A DNA stretch of 64,000 nt from Pomphorhynchus laevis. Its lineage: Eukaryota > Acanthocephala > Palaeacanthocephala > Echinorhynchida > Pomphorhynchidae. The notes beneath the pieces are model-generated. The model had not been told where the DNA came from and did not search any database. It saw nothing but the letters and a program-made list of their open reading frames with translations. Shown here piece by piece: positions 21,988-32,700 of this stretch. The position numbers and the translations under genes are program-made. The stretch lies in NCBI GenBank assembly GCA_012934845.2, contig WNNJ02003144.1:62001-126000 (forward strand). Reading direction: 5' to 3'. Every line of letters starts with the position of its first letter. Position 1 is the stretch's first letter.

Positions 21988-23245
21988 CTAGCAGAAACTA
22001 GGAGAGAGAAAGTTGCCCTTCTCACTCCCAGCCCTACCAGGAGAAGACACTTGCCCACCGGCATTATCTTCATCTCCCTTTGAGGCCAACAACTCCCAGC
22101 ATATATCATATTTCTTTGCCAACTTCAAGGAAGCCAACTTTTGTTTAGAAGATGATCTCTTCTTAGAACGGGGGGCTCTCTTTGAAGAGGTAAGAATCGT
22201 CGATGGAGGAGAACGGGACTCCTCGAATTTCGCTATCAGATGGTTCGTTAAGGCTCGAATCTCGTCTTTATATATCTGTAGTCTTGCGTCAACAATTTTG
22301 AAAATGTCGGTGTCCGACATACCATAACCGTTTGAATTGGATAAGCTGGCAGCGGCAAAGTGGGCCGGTTTGACCGGTGCCCCACAATGCCTTAATTTGT
22401 ATTCTTTGAAGATAGGACATCTTCTAGACCAGGCCGGGTGCTGACCACCACAATTGGAACACAGAGGGGAGAGAACATTTCCCCTCATGGACTTCGGAAG
22501 AGCTGCAAACCCCACACGTATGGGGCCTAGTACAGTTCGAGGACCAGTGCCCCCAGAGGTGGCACCCATTGCAATGGGGGTATGTTAAGTCATCAGCATC
22601 TACGATATTGAAAGAAAGATTGTACCCCAGAAAGGGGTTACATTTGCTTTTAGCCAGACATTCCGCCTGATCGACTGCGGTAGAACAGAATGCTATTGGT
22701 ATAGCCTGGCCTTTCTTGCCCAGGATTGGGCGAATATTATGAATTTTGAACTCAGATGTGAGAGCAATGATATCTTCCTCCGTTGCGAAGGGCGGAAAAT
22801 TATTAATTTTCAAAGTCGCCTGAATAGGCCTGTAAGTAGTTGACCCAAATTCTTTTAGGTGTGTTTCGAAAAATTCTAGGTACGATGCTGCCAAATCTGG
22901 AGAGCTGAAAGAAACCCGGATTTCGGAATCTAAATATTTTATCGAATTAAATAGAATTCTCTTCTTATAAGAGCTTGTAAACTCTCTCAGAAAAATATTG
23001 AAAAGATTCTTCCTTTCAAATGGTTGAAGAAGTCTGATTATTACCAGATTCACCACTTTAGGCACAGGAGGGAGTTCTCCATCCGTGCTTGAGATTAAAA
23101 AATTAGACGAAATAGGACTAACCTTGTTTTCTTTGGCTTGAAAATTCGATGTTACATTGGAAATACCTGAGTTCCGTTCCATATTAGCTTGATTTTGTAA
23201 GTTGTTTGAAGCACCGATGGTAAATTTTTGACTGCTTGTGAACAT
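21988..23245 (-). pseudogene. Jockey-like ORF1 (gag-like, one frameshift)
   Basis: Two overlapping frames, 22424-23245 and 21988-22569, make up one nucleic-acid-binding ORF1. The first starts MFTSSQKF and carries an RRM-like/PRE_C2HC-like middle (LKINNFPPFATEEDI) and the knuckles CNGCHLWGHWSSNC and CGVCSSSEVHEGKC. The second frame continues with CSNCGGQHPAWSRRC and a basic Ser/Lys-rich tail. The change of frame falls near 22470, just after the second knuckle. ORF1 proteins coat the element RNA. A single lesion in an otherwise clean ORF fits a young insertion; an assembly or read error is possible. Confidence 0.8.
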
Positions 23246-23665
23246 TTGATAAATTTGAATAATTCATTTGAAATTAGTTTCAAATGAATTACTGTTAATT
23301 TATTTTCAACATGACCCTTTTGTCGCCATAACAGCAACTCGTTATACATTTGCTGGAGTGTATTTTTTCTAACCATCAAATTTTCATTAACATCACAATT
23401 AGGAACAAATTGATAAATATTATAATAATTAGCGCTTAATTTATGATTGCAATTTCGCGTTATTAGGGTCGGAATGAATTTCGTTATCGCCGTTAGACTA
23501 TTAATACTAAGTTAAAAAATAGCTCAACACTAATAGCTAAACACTAAATTATTTATTACTATATAATTACTAAATAATTTAGTATTTGCTAAATACTAAA
23601 TTATTCTCTAATTGCTAGACTGTTTCTTATAATATAAGCATCAAGCGTCAGATCTCTTAAAATAT

Positions 23666-24453
23666 AAAAAAAGATTTATTTTAACGTGGCAAATGCGTGC
23701 CAGATCACGCTTACATGACCACAACAAAACAAAAATGTAAATCATGTGTCGAGAAAGTGTGAACAGAGGAGGTGTTTGAATTGATAAAGGAGGGGGCGCG
23801 GCGGACGTCGAGACTGAGTTGATTCCAGGCGAGTGAGGCGGCTACGAGGAAGGATCGGAGATCGTAGTTGTTGGAGTAATTGGGAACGTGGAGTTAGAGG
23901 GTATGACGGGAACGCAGCGATAGCGAGGTGGGGCGAGTGTCGTCCAAGAAAGGAACGTTGATGAACTATGGGGAGCCGACAGCGATGAGACGAAAAGTTA
24001 CTAGAAGGCGGAGTTTGATGCGGATATGGATGGTGGGCCAGGAGAGTTGGGCAAGATATGTGGATGTGTGGTCGAAGCGACGGAGACGAAAGAGCACTCG
24101 AACGCCGGTGTTGATTATTCGTTGTAGGGGTAGGATGATGGATTATGGAGAATTTGCGAAAAGGCTGAGGCAGTAATCGATTTTAGGGAGAAGAAGCGAT
24201 GAAAGAAGAGACATAAAGAACGGAAGTCGATAAGGAGGCGGATACGACTGATGTCATGGAGAATTAAGTTAGACGAACGGACCTTGTCACGGACGAAGGG
24301 TTTAAGGGAAAGGTAATCATCGAAATCGAAGCCTAAGAAAGTGAGATTGTGTACTATGGGGATGATCGATGAGGCAACAGATACAGTGGAAAGAGATATG
24401 TTTGGTTTACGGGGGAGGATCCACATTATTTTGGACTTGTCGGGGTTAAAATT
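23666..24453 (-). mobile_element. CR1-like LINE, 5'-truncated copy A
   Basis: Minus-strand reading gives the RT thumb and C-terminus (MWILPRKPNISLS..., LTFLGFDFDDYLSLKPFVRDKV), followed by a 3' untranslated end that finishes in A/T tract at 23666-23690. It is the same family as 53729-54747, to which it is close at DNA level. The frame is broken. 5' truncation lies near 24453. Confidence 0.8.
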
Positions 24454-24649
24454 AAATATTTGTATCTATAATATTTATTATATATATTATTGTTTTTCAT
24501 TTTTTTTAATTTGATTGGGAATATACCGAAGTAAGTCATCACATATCTCGATAACTGTTTTATGTTTTATTGCTTAGGGATAATTAAATGTAAGCAAAAG
24601 ATTGATTTTTTTGAAACGCCTTTTATAAACATTCTTAAAATGATTAGTC

Positions 24650-25381
24650 CTAAAAAGCCGTTACGAAATTAATACTAGTATAAAACACTATTTCAGTTTT
24701 AATTCTACGAAATAATTCTTATAATATACGAAAGGAATTAATTTTCAAAATTGAATTAATTTTCCAAATATACGTACTATTTTAGATTTAGCAGATATTA
24801 AAGAATCGGAGAAAAATTGATTAACCCTATATTTGGAAATAGGTATAACTGTTATTCATATATATTATATAAATACACAAATGAATTAACTGATGAAAGA
24901 GGTTAATTCTAATGATTTAAATATAAACACAACATATGAACGTAGTGATTTAAGTTTAGAAACAATTATTACATGTCACTGTTCTATAATGGATAAAAAG
25001 GGTATAAAGGTTGAATTAGATAATAAAACTATACCTATATTATATTGGAATCCAAAATTACATAAAAATCCAATCAAACCTAGGTTCATATGTAGTGCGT
25101 TTAAATGTACATTAAAACCACTTTCTGTCTATATGCATAAAATACTTAAAGTAATTAAAGCGCACTTCAAAAAATATTGTAAAGTAATCGAAATTAATAC
25201 TGGTATAAAACACTATTTCAGTATTAATTCTACAAAAGAATTTTTAGAACAGACAAAAGGAATAAATTTTCAGAATATAAATACGCACGATTTTAGTACG
25301 TTTTATACAAATCTAGATTTAGCAGATATAAAAGATGCATTAGAAAAATTAATTTATCTTTTATGTGGAAAAATAAATTAA
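24650..25381 (+). mobile_element. PLE fragment, RT middle region
   Basis: The 162-residue open frame at 24893-25381 spans PILYWNPKLHKNP through HDFSTFYTNLDLADIKDAL, matching the RT at 2418-3170 of the first PLE. A shorter decayed stretch precedes it (24650-24890). RT motifs B and C are missing because the match stops at 25381. Confidence 0.75.
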
Positions 25382-25974
25382 TGTAATAGAGATTGCATCA
25401 CTTAACTGGGCAACACTAAGCGATCGGCATACTATTCGTCACTACTAGACGTCAGAGATGACCAGCAGCGCTCATCAGGAGTATGACCCATCTCGATGAC
25501 GTTAAGGCGGACTGCTTGACTTTTGAAAAAGAGCATTTCCGATAAATTGCTTAAGTTCCAGTTTCAAAAATCTCGTAAACAGACCATATCCAACCATATC
25601 AGGCGATTATTGTGCTATTGTGTTGCTATATATACGAAATATGATTATTGGTCTCTACTAACAAACATTTTTGTTGGTAGAAACCAATAATCATATTTCG
25701 AATATATTTTGGCTTAGTATAAGCTTACTAGCTTATTAGCTCACGGAGGACAGTTTAACACATTCGCGTTTAAAATTATAAAAATGTATCCTTCAAAGGA
25801 TCCTGTGAGAAAGCAAGCAACTGCAGCAAGTAAAATTCCTGCTGAATAAAATTAGGATGATCCGGGACGCACATGGTTAGTTTAAAGAGACTAGGCCCAT
25901 GCTAACAAGTTAGCAAATTCTCGGAGATGCCTTTTTAATTGAGTATTTGATATGAGTATTTGATAGGAGTATTT
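25382..25974. other. Non-PLE insert between PLE pieces, with a hairpin
   Basis: About 590 bases that match nothing else in the window separate two PLE pieces of the same orientation. A strong hairpin lies at 25629-25706 (arms of about 33 bases). I see no reading frame of note. It may be a separate insertion or a deletion-with-filler scar. Confidence 0.45.
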
Positions 25975-27330
25975 GATATGAGTATTAAATTAACATCAAT
26001 TAAAACTACTTTTAATTTAAATCGTAAAGGCGACATATTCAAATTTACAAGAAACATATTAAACAATTAATGATATATGTGTATTTAACTCTAATAATTT
26101 TTATTCAATAAAATAAACTACCGTTTATCACGGTAGTTTAATTCTTAATAATACTAATATTGACGATAAATAAGGTATGAACAATGATTTATGTGGGTTA
26201 TGAATATAACCCACATACTTTATAAGAAAAAAATTTAAAATCTCGATAAAAATGTAAATATACTATAAAATAATATAATATAAATGATATAATAAATATA
26301 ATTTATAATAGATATAATTTATCATTATAATAGATATGAACTTTAAAATTATAATCAATTAAAGCTATTATTAATTTATATCGAAAAGATGACATAAATT
26401 TACAAGAAACATATTTTTGCATGAGCATTCATGCATACCATATAATATAAAATATAATACATTAAATAATGAAATTTTAAGAATTGCAACAATATGTAAT
26501 GATATTGGCTTTCTTCAAAATCATTTAAATAATTTAATAGATACATATTTTAAACTAGGTTACTATAAAAATAACATCAAGCTGAAAATAGAAAAATATA
26601 TAAATCAACACAATAATATAAAAAATACAGATTTGAAATCATTAGCCGAAAAGTTTTATGGATAAATAATATGTACTATACGTTGTATTAGAATAAGATA
26701 CTAGATTGGCTTGCTTCAAAATCATTTAAATAATTTAAAATATCATCAGATAGAAAATATAAAATATATAAATTAACTATGAACTGCTATAATATGTAAC
26801 GATATTGGTTTTCTTTAAAATCATTTAAATAATTTAATAGATACATATTTTAAACAAAGTTACCATAAAAATATCATAAAACAGAAAATGGTAAAATATA
26901 TAAATCAGCACAATAATATAAAGAATAAATTTAAACTCTTAAGTGGAAAATATATTATAAAAAATATATTTCAACGGAAATATATACTATATATGTATTA
27001 TAAATTCATCAGAGGAAATACGTTTTTAGTGTGTATTTGCCCTCGATGCTATGTTGGGTCGAGGAAAAGTGGCCCAAACATGATAACTTAGTAGCTCCTT
27101 CCGATGACATATAATCCTTATCTGATAGATCGTCTGTTATTTATTTGTCAATTCGTAAAAATTGATTTTATTTTAAATTTTAACTGTATGGATATAAATT
27201 AAATAAAATCTTATATAACAATTATTTATTATTTATAATTATTTATTACTTAATTATTTAATTTTTATTTAGCATTAATTTTTAATTTATTAATTTTAAA
27301 TACTTAGACTCTGTTAGCTGATCTGATTAT
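25975..27330 (+). mobile_element. PLE RT C-terminal and 3' module fragments, partly duplicated
   Basis: Scraps of the middle RT (25975-26400, including a small hairpin at 26115-26141) lead to a C-terminal copy at 26405-26670 (open frame 26417-26665). A second, partial C-terminal copy follows at 26700-26960, then the structured module (26990-27120) and the tail to about 27320 ending in the ACTCTGTTAGCTGAT word. The repeated C-terminus resembles the internal duplications of the first PLE. Confidence 0.65.
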
Positions 27331-27494
27331 TAAGGATGCCCAATATGGTATTACTATTTTTTTAAACAAATATCTACTACTTTACTAAAAATTAATGATT
27401 ATTCATTTGAAAAATTCGATTGTAATTTGGTAGTCAAGTATTATATGAGTTTAAATGTTATATTATATTTATATTATAATTATTTATAATATAA

Positions 27495-27745
27495 TTCATA
27501 ATAAATACTAAACCCACAATCTTCTTCCATTTCAAATATATATTATTACAGGAAAAAGGAAGAAGAAAATATCCTTTATTTGATACAAATTCTGATATTT
27601 CGATAGCTCCTGCTATCATCATCAGGATTATAAAAAAATAGGTGAAACATTTTTTGTAATCCTGATGATGATAGCAGGAGCTATCGAAATATAGAATTTT
27701 TATCAAATAAAGGATATTTTCTTCTTCGTTCCTGTAATAATAAAT
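27495..27745 (-). mobile_element. Foldback element, second copy
   Basis: Inverted copy of the element at 10871-11151: same arms (about 27560-27635 and 27655-27735) and the same unique tail, here at the left (27500-27540). Minus-strand hairpin arms carry CTGATGA, a spacer, a 6-bp stem and GAAA. Confidence 0.7.
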
Positions 27746-27780
27746 ATAATTTATATTACAAATATATTTAAATATTTTAT

Positions 27781-28440
27781 TATTTTTAAAAATATTTCAA
27801 TTTTTAAATAAATAAGCAAACAATTCAGCCAAACTCTTGGTAGGAGTTAAATTAGACTGAGCAAACACGTTTACAGCGCTAACATGTATTATAGAAGGTC
27901 CAATCGCCAGATTTGGACGGGCATCATCTAAACGATCATCTTCTACTTAGGTTGATTAACACTCAATAGCAATACTCAGATGCATTGCAGAGAGTACTGG
28001 CTCAATCGATACACAAATGCATACCTCGTCCAACTCGGTTGCAATAACTTCACGCGTAGCATTGTGTTGCGCCAAAGAATTCTCCTAATCTACATGTGAG
28101 GGTGTCAAATTAAAATTAGCACCACAAATGCATCGTTTCAGTAAATTTTCAAATGTCTAGCCATATTTTATTACCGCTGCACTTCTGACTCTCCACATAT
28201 AATATGCATATCCATGTATTTCAATTGTAAAGATAATAAAGAATGTTTTTTCTATTACATGGCTTAATCCATTTTTAACACTGGGTTTGATTTAATCCAT
28301 CTAAGTTTTATTCGCTCATCATATTCCTTTTTGTTATACTATTTTTAACTAATATTTTAATGTTATAAAATAGTGTTACCGAATGTTTATTTTTGATTTA
28401 CTAAACATAAACTTTGTAAGAAAATGATAATTTTTAATAT
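27781..28440. other. AT-rich spacer
   Basis: I see no gene, repeat or structured element in this stretch. Confidence 0.5.
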
Positions 28441-28726
28441 TGACGTGGAGGGCAAGAAGAATTTACAAGGAATCAAGCAACCTAGTGTTACTGTTTCGAC
28501 ATATTGTGTCTCATAAGTGGCGCGTACCTCAAACTGCTGGATGCATAGAAAGACCGCCAGACAGCCAACACAATATCATTTAGGCGGATACGCAATATCT
28601 TTCAGACTGTCCTGCTGTCTTTCTCTCATCCAGCAGTGGAAGGTACCCGTTACTGATGAGATACAATATATCGATACAGCAATACTAGAATGCTTGTTCC
28701 TTATAAGATTCTTACCCTCCACGTCA
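28441..28726. mobile_element. 286-bp long-inverted-repeat element (TGACGTGGAGGG ends)
   Basis: Both ends read inward TGACGTGGAGGG and the similarity continues for about 125 bases per arm with scattered mismatches, so the whole unit folds on itself. It has no coding capacity and no clear target duplication was seen. A single-arm relative lies at 52889-52958. Class is uncertain: MITE or foldback. Confidence 0.7.
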
Positions 28727-28789
28727 CAAAATAATATATTATTAAATATTATTTACAATTAAAAAATATATTTTAAGATTTTTAATGAT

Positions 28790-29035
28790 TTAAAAAGTGC
28801 TTTTATGACCTCTAATCCTTATTCTGATACCGTCTGTTATTTTTTAGTCAATTCATAAAAATGACGTTTATTTTAAATTTCAATTTTTTATTTTAACTTC
28901 ATTTAAATTATAGATAATCTAAAAACAATTATTAATTTTCTTATTTAATTATTAAATTTTGATTTGGCATTATTATGGTTTGTTTATTTTATAATTATAT
29001 TTAATACGTAGACTCAGTTCAGTTAGCTGATTTAA
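28790..29035 (+). mobile_element. PLE 3'-tail fragment
   Basis: Begins with GACCTCTAATCCTTATTCTG (end of the structured module), runs through the PLE tail and ends in the GACTCAGTT...AGCTGATTT word near 29035. It lies about 390 bases upstream of the ATG of the GAS2-like gene. Confidence 0.7.
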
Positions 29036-29115
29036 TACACAGTTTGGCGTAAAGCAATAATTAATTCCAACATTCACTGTGAATCTGTTTACAATTTAGG
29101 GGAGAGTGAAAAAGA

Positions 29116-29324
29116 TTATTTTATTAAAATTATAATTTTCGATAACGGCTGTTATCATCATAAGGAAGAAAAGTTTGTTCCCCGATGAAGTGCTTCAAAA
29201 ATGTTTGAAGTGTACGTGTAAATTTGTACATTAACAGTTTTAAAATTAACAGTTTTTGTAATGCGATTTTGTTCCTGATGATGGCAACATCCGTTATCGA
29301 AAATTAGAATTATAATAAAATAAT
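29116..29324. mobile_element. Foldback element next to the GAS2-like start
   Basis: Arms 29116-29166 and 29272-29324 are inverted repeats of about 50 bases with a spacer of about 105. Each arm holds GATGA, a 6-bp stem and CGAAAA, like the other hairpin-bearing repeats. The right end lies 98 bases before the host ATG, so it may sit in the promoter or 5' leader. Confidence 0.6.
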
Positions 29325-29421
29325 CGTGTCATCCACGTCACAATAAAATATGCGAGAAATGTAATTATTAAATTATTTAGTATTTAACATTGCGCTACGT
29401 TTAAGGAATCGAACTCACAAA

Positions 29422-29719
29422 ATGTTAACAGAACAACAACTTCATTCATCTAGTGAGAAAGTCAAGTCACAAAAGTCGTCGAAGCTACCCGATATCATTC
29501 CGGATTTAATTAAAAATAAACGTAATCAAAGTGAACAAATGAGTTTAATGTCTACTAGTAACCCCGGACAATGCTCTAGTGATTTTTCAAAAATGCAGAG
29601 TGTGCATAACTATAACAGCGCTGATGAATACCTGCTGGCCATGAAAGAAGATTTAGCTGATTGGCTATCTAACATGTACGACAAGAACATTAACTCCGAC
29701 AATTTTTTCGATGTTCTTG
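29422..29719 (+). CDS. GAS2L: GAS2-like exon 1
   Basis: Encodes residues 1-99 and the first base of codon 100. The ATG at 29422 is preceded by an A-rich context (cacaaaATG) and no upstream in-frame Met was seen. After about 60 low-complexity residues the CH domain starts at YNSADEYLLAMKEDLADWLS. The donor is G|gtaagt at 29720. Without splicing the frame would read only 10 more residues into the intron. Confidence 0.88.
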
Positions 29720-32700
29720 GTAAGTTTCTTTGGTATAAACGAAAACATTAAATAAGTGAAAGCATTTAATAATGAAAACATTAAAACAAATGTTTTAACA
29801 TTAAAACATTTGTAATTTATTTTTGTTATTTATAATAAATTTTTGATCGCAAATTTAAATTTTGTAATATTATTGTGGAAAAAAGTACTAGCTTTCGACG
29901 ATAGCGTCCTTACCAAGCCTGATATATAAGGACGTTCTGCTTGATAAGGACGCTATCGACGAAAGCTTGCACTTTTTCCACAATGAATTTATCGTGTCTA
30001 TAATGCTCATCAACCTCAAAATCACTTTGACACGAAAGCAGATCATGTAATGTTATTATTTTACAATATATTGCAATTATTTTACTTAAATAAAGCATGA
30101 AATAGTCAGATAATATAAATTATCGAAACTTTGTTAAATGAATCTTTAAATTAGACTTTAAAAGTACTAAAGTGTTACAATTGCAACTATTTAAATTATA
30201 ATAAATAAAAATTTTATTAACAAAATACAACGTTAAATAACAAATAAACGAAAACTAGATCTAAAATAAATTGTCACCTTATTTGCTATTTGTCAAACAC
30301 AACTTCTTGAAACTTCAACATTTTCACGGCCTCAGGTCCTTAGGGATCTGAGCCTTGGCCGCATGTAATTGCCACTATTTAAATAAAAACTTTTATTTCT
30401 CAAATGATGATACCATTCCGCGTGAATTTTTAGTAATCGCGTCGGGATTATATGATCACTAATAAAACCTTTATCTTTCCTTAAATCATCGGACAGTAAT
30501 TAAAGACGCATATGATTTTACGCATTTACTGATTACAATGATGAAATTATGATGAAATTATAATTTTTACTGATGAAATTATGATGCTTACCGGATTAAG
30601 AAATATAACTGTTTAACGAAAATTCATTTACTATTTGATTTTGATAATTCATACCATTTATTTTTTGTATATACGCTTGGTCCTCCATAGTTCTTATTAC
30701 AATTTTAACTAATTGAGACACATGCATAATGTACTGTCGTTGAAATCATTTCATTCTTGAGATGTGCAATAAATTTATTACAAAATCCGTACGATTAAAA
30801 CTGAAATCTAAAAATATTTATATCTTTACTGTTCAGTAATCTCTGCACTAGCTATATCAATGCACAGAATAAATATTTGCTTGATTGATTATTTACTATA
30901 AACTATGTTTAATTCTTAAACTCAGAGGTATTTGGTTCGAATCCGCTGTGATTGAAATTTTAATTCTTTAAACTAGTGGTGGCTGGTTCGAATCTAGTGT
31001 GATAAAAATATGTTATCTTGTTATTTTTAATACATATAAATACAAAAATGTAATGCATTTGAAACTATAATTGAGTATTATAATGCAAAAACTTTTAAGA
31101 GTGATAATGTTCACCATTACAATATTAACGGTAACTTAATTGTTTATGTGATCAGTCACTACATCAATCGAGGATCATCTTAAAATAAAAATACACTTTT
31201 TGTAATCCAATATCCGACAAAATTACATTAAAATAAATTTATATCTGGCTTTCAATTTAAGTTATGTAAACGTTTTTACATGATATTTCTACTGGTTAGT
31301 GGCGGTTAATCAAAACTATAAGTTAAAGGTTCTCGTACTTGGCACAATTATCCCGCGTGTCTTGTTGCATTTTACGACCACAATTTTCTCATATGAATAT
31401 TCAATGACATTGATTTAACTGAGATCGAAGTTTAACAAGTTAAGTCAGGCACGATTATTTTGTGACTTCCTGATTACAAATGATGTTGATCTAGCGAGAC
31501 AGGTGGCGGACGCTATTGTTGAAGCGTCAAAGAAGTAGCGAGCTCTGAAAGAGAATATCGACGATGAAGAAATGAGCTTTTAGAAATGATATTTTATTGA
31601 TTGGTTTAATATTAAATCATTTGTAATATTTAAAACATTTATGTAGACTTGCATTTACAATCAATTTTATTATTTACGCAAGATTCAGTAATTAATTATT
31701 TTTCACAAAATGTGCATTAAAACTTTTACAAACTAAATATGATTATTTTGCTATGAATTTTGAAAACTTTTAATTGTTTAATATTTATTCAAATATTATT
31801 TGATTAAATTCAAATTTATTTTAATTTATTCATTCCGATTTCAATTTATTTAAATCGAATTATTAAATTTATTTAATTCAAATGTCTATTTATTTCCTAG
31901 GGAATGGTTCAATTCTATGCCATCATGCAAATTGTATAACAGCCGCGATCAGAAAAAATATTGAAGGTAGAATTGGTTGTACACCACACAAAAAATACAA
32001 AAAGAATAGGGCTGAGAGTAGTATTTCAGCTTTTATCGAATCTGAGAATACCGGCAGTGCCTGGTTTGAGCTAAAGTACAGGAGGGATGCAAAACAGTAT
32101 AGTTTTGCGGCGAGAGATAACGTTTCCAATTTTATTAACTGGGCTAGAAATTTTGCTTATGTGCGAGAATGTCTAATGTTCGAAACTGATGATCTTATAA
32201 TGCTAAAAAATGAACGTAACTTCATTCTTTGCTTACTTGAGGTAGCAAGATTTGGATATCAATACGGCCTACAAATACCAAGACTGGTCTCTTTCGAAAA
32301 CGATATTGCTCGTGAAATTCAAACAGAGCTTCAAAGAGATTTCCAAAGTCTTACTTTACTTAAGCGTACTCACGAAGATTCTGATTTGTCGAATAATTCA
32401 TGGTTGGAGAAAGCAAAGCAATCTCTGCATAGATCCACAGTACACAAAGGCGATAACCACGAAAATGAATCCAATTCAACATTTCAAACTGACATTTTCG
32501 AAGAAATGCAAGTTGAAGATCCTCTTCGCGATGAGGTAAATATCTATTAAGTTAATTAAATTAGTATTTTCTCTTACTCAACTCTTACGATAATAAAAAT
32601 CCATACTTTATTAATTGTTAATTTATTTAATAAGCCTAAACCACAACCGAATGTTTCAATAAATTCATTATATTGCCCATTACTTTTCTACATTTGCTCC

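Larger units (their letters stand above)
19320..23370 (-). mobile_element. Near-complete Jockey-like LINE
   Basis: Minus-strand order: 5' leader (about 23370-23246, with a small palindrome near 23258-23290), ORF1 with three zinc knuckles, a gap of about 34 bases, ORF2 with endonuclease and RT, and a 3' untranslated region ending near 19320-19380 in a TATCT-rich tail. ORF1 plus AP-endonuclease/RT ORF2 is the arrangement of the Jockey group. It is richer in G and C than its flanks. ORF2 is uninterrupted and ORF1 has one frameshift, so the insertion is recent. Three other 3' scraps of the family lie at 30.3, 41.4 and 59.5 kb. Confidence 0.85.

Noticed and set aside
19719-22327. Plus-strand frames inside the Jockey element (19719-19901, 21135-21323, 22013-22327)
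   Set aside because: They are shadows of ORF1/ORF2 on the other strand.
23928-24240. Arg-rich plus-strand frames at 23928-24176 and 53941-54240
   Set aside because: Antisense of the CR1-like RT; their similarity to each other reflects only the shared LINE.
30925-31000. tRNA genes at two ggttcgaatc words
   Set aside because: Only B-box-like words are present; no A box or cloverleaf arms are found upstream. The same holds near 45252.
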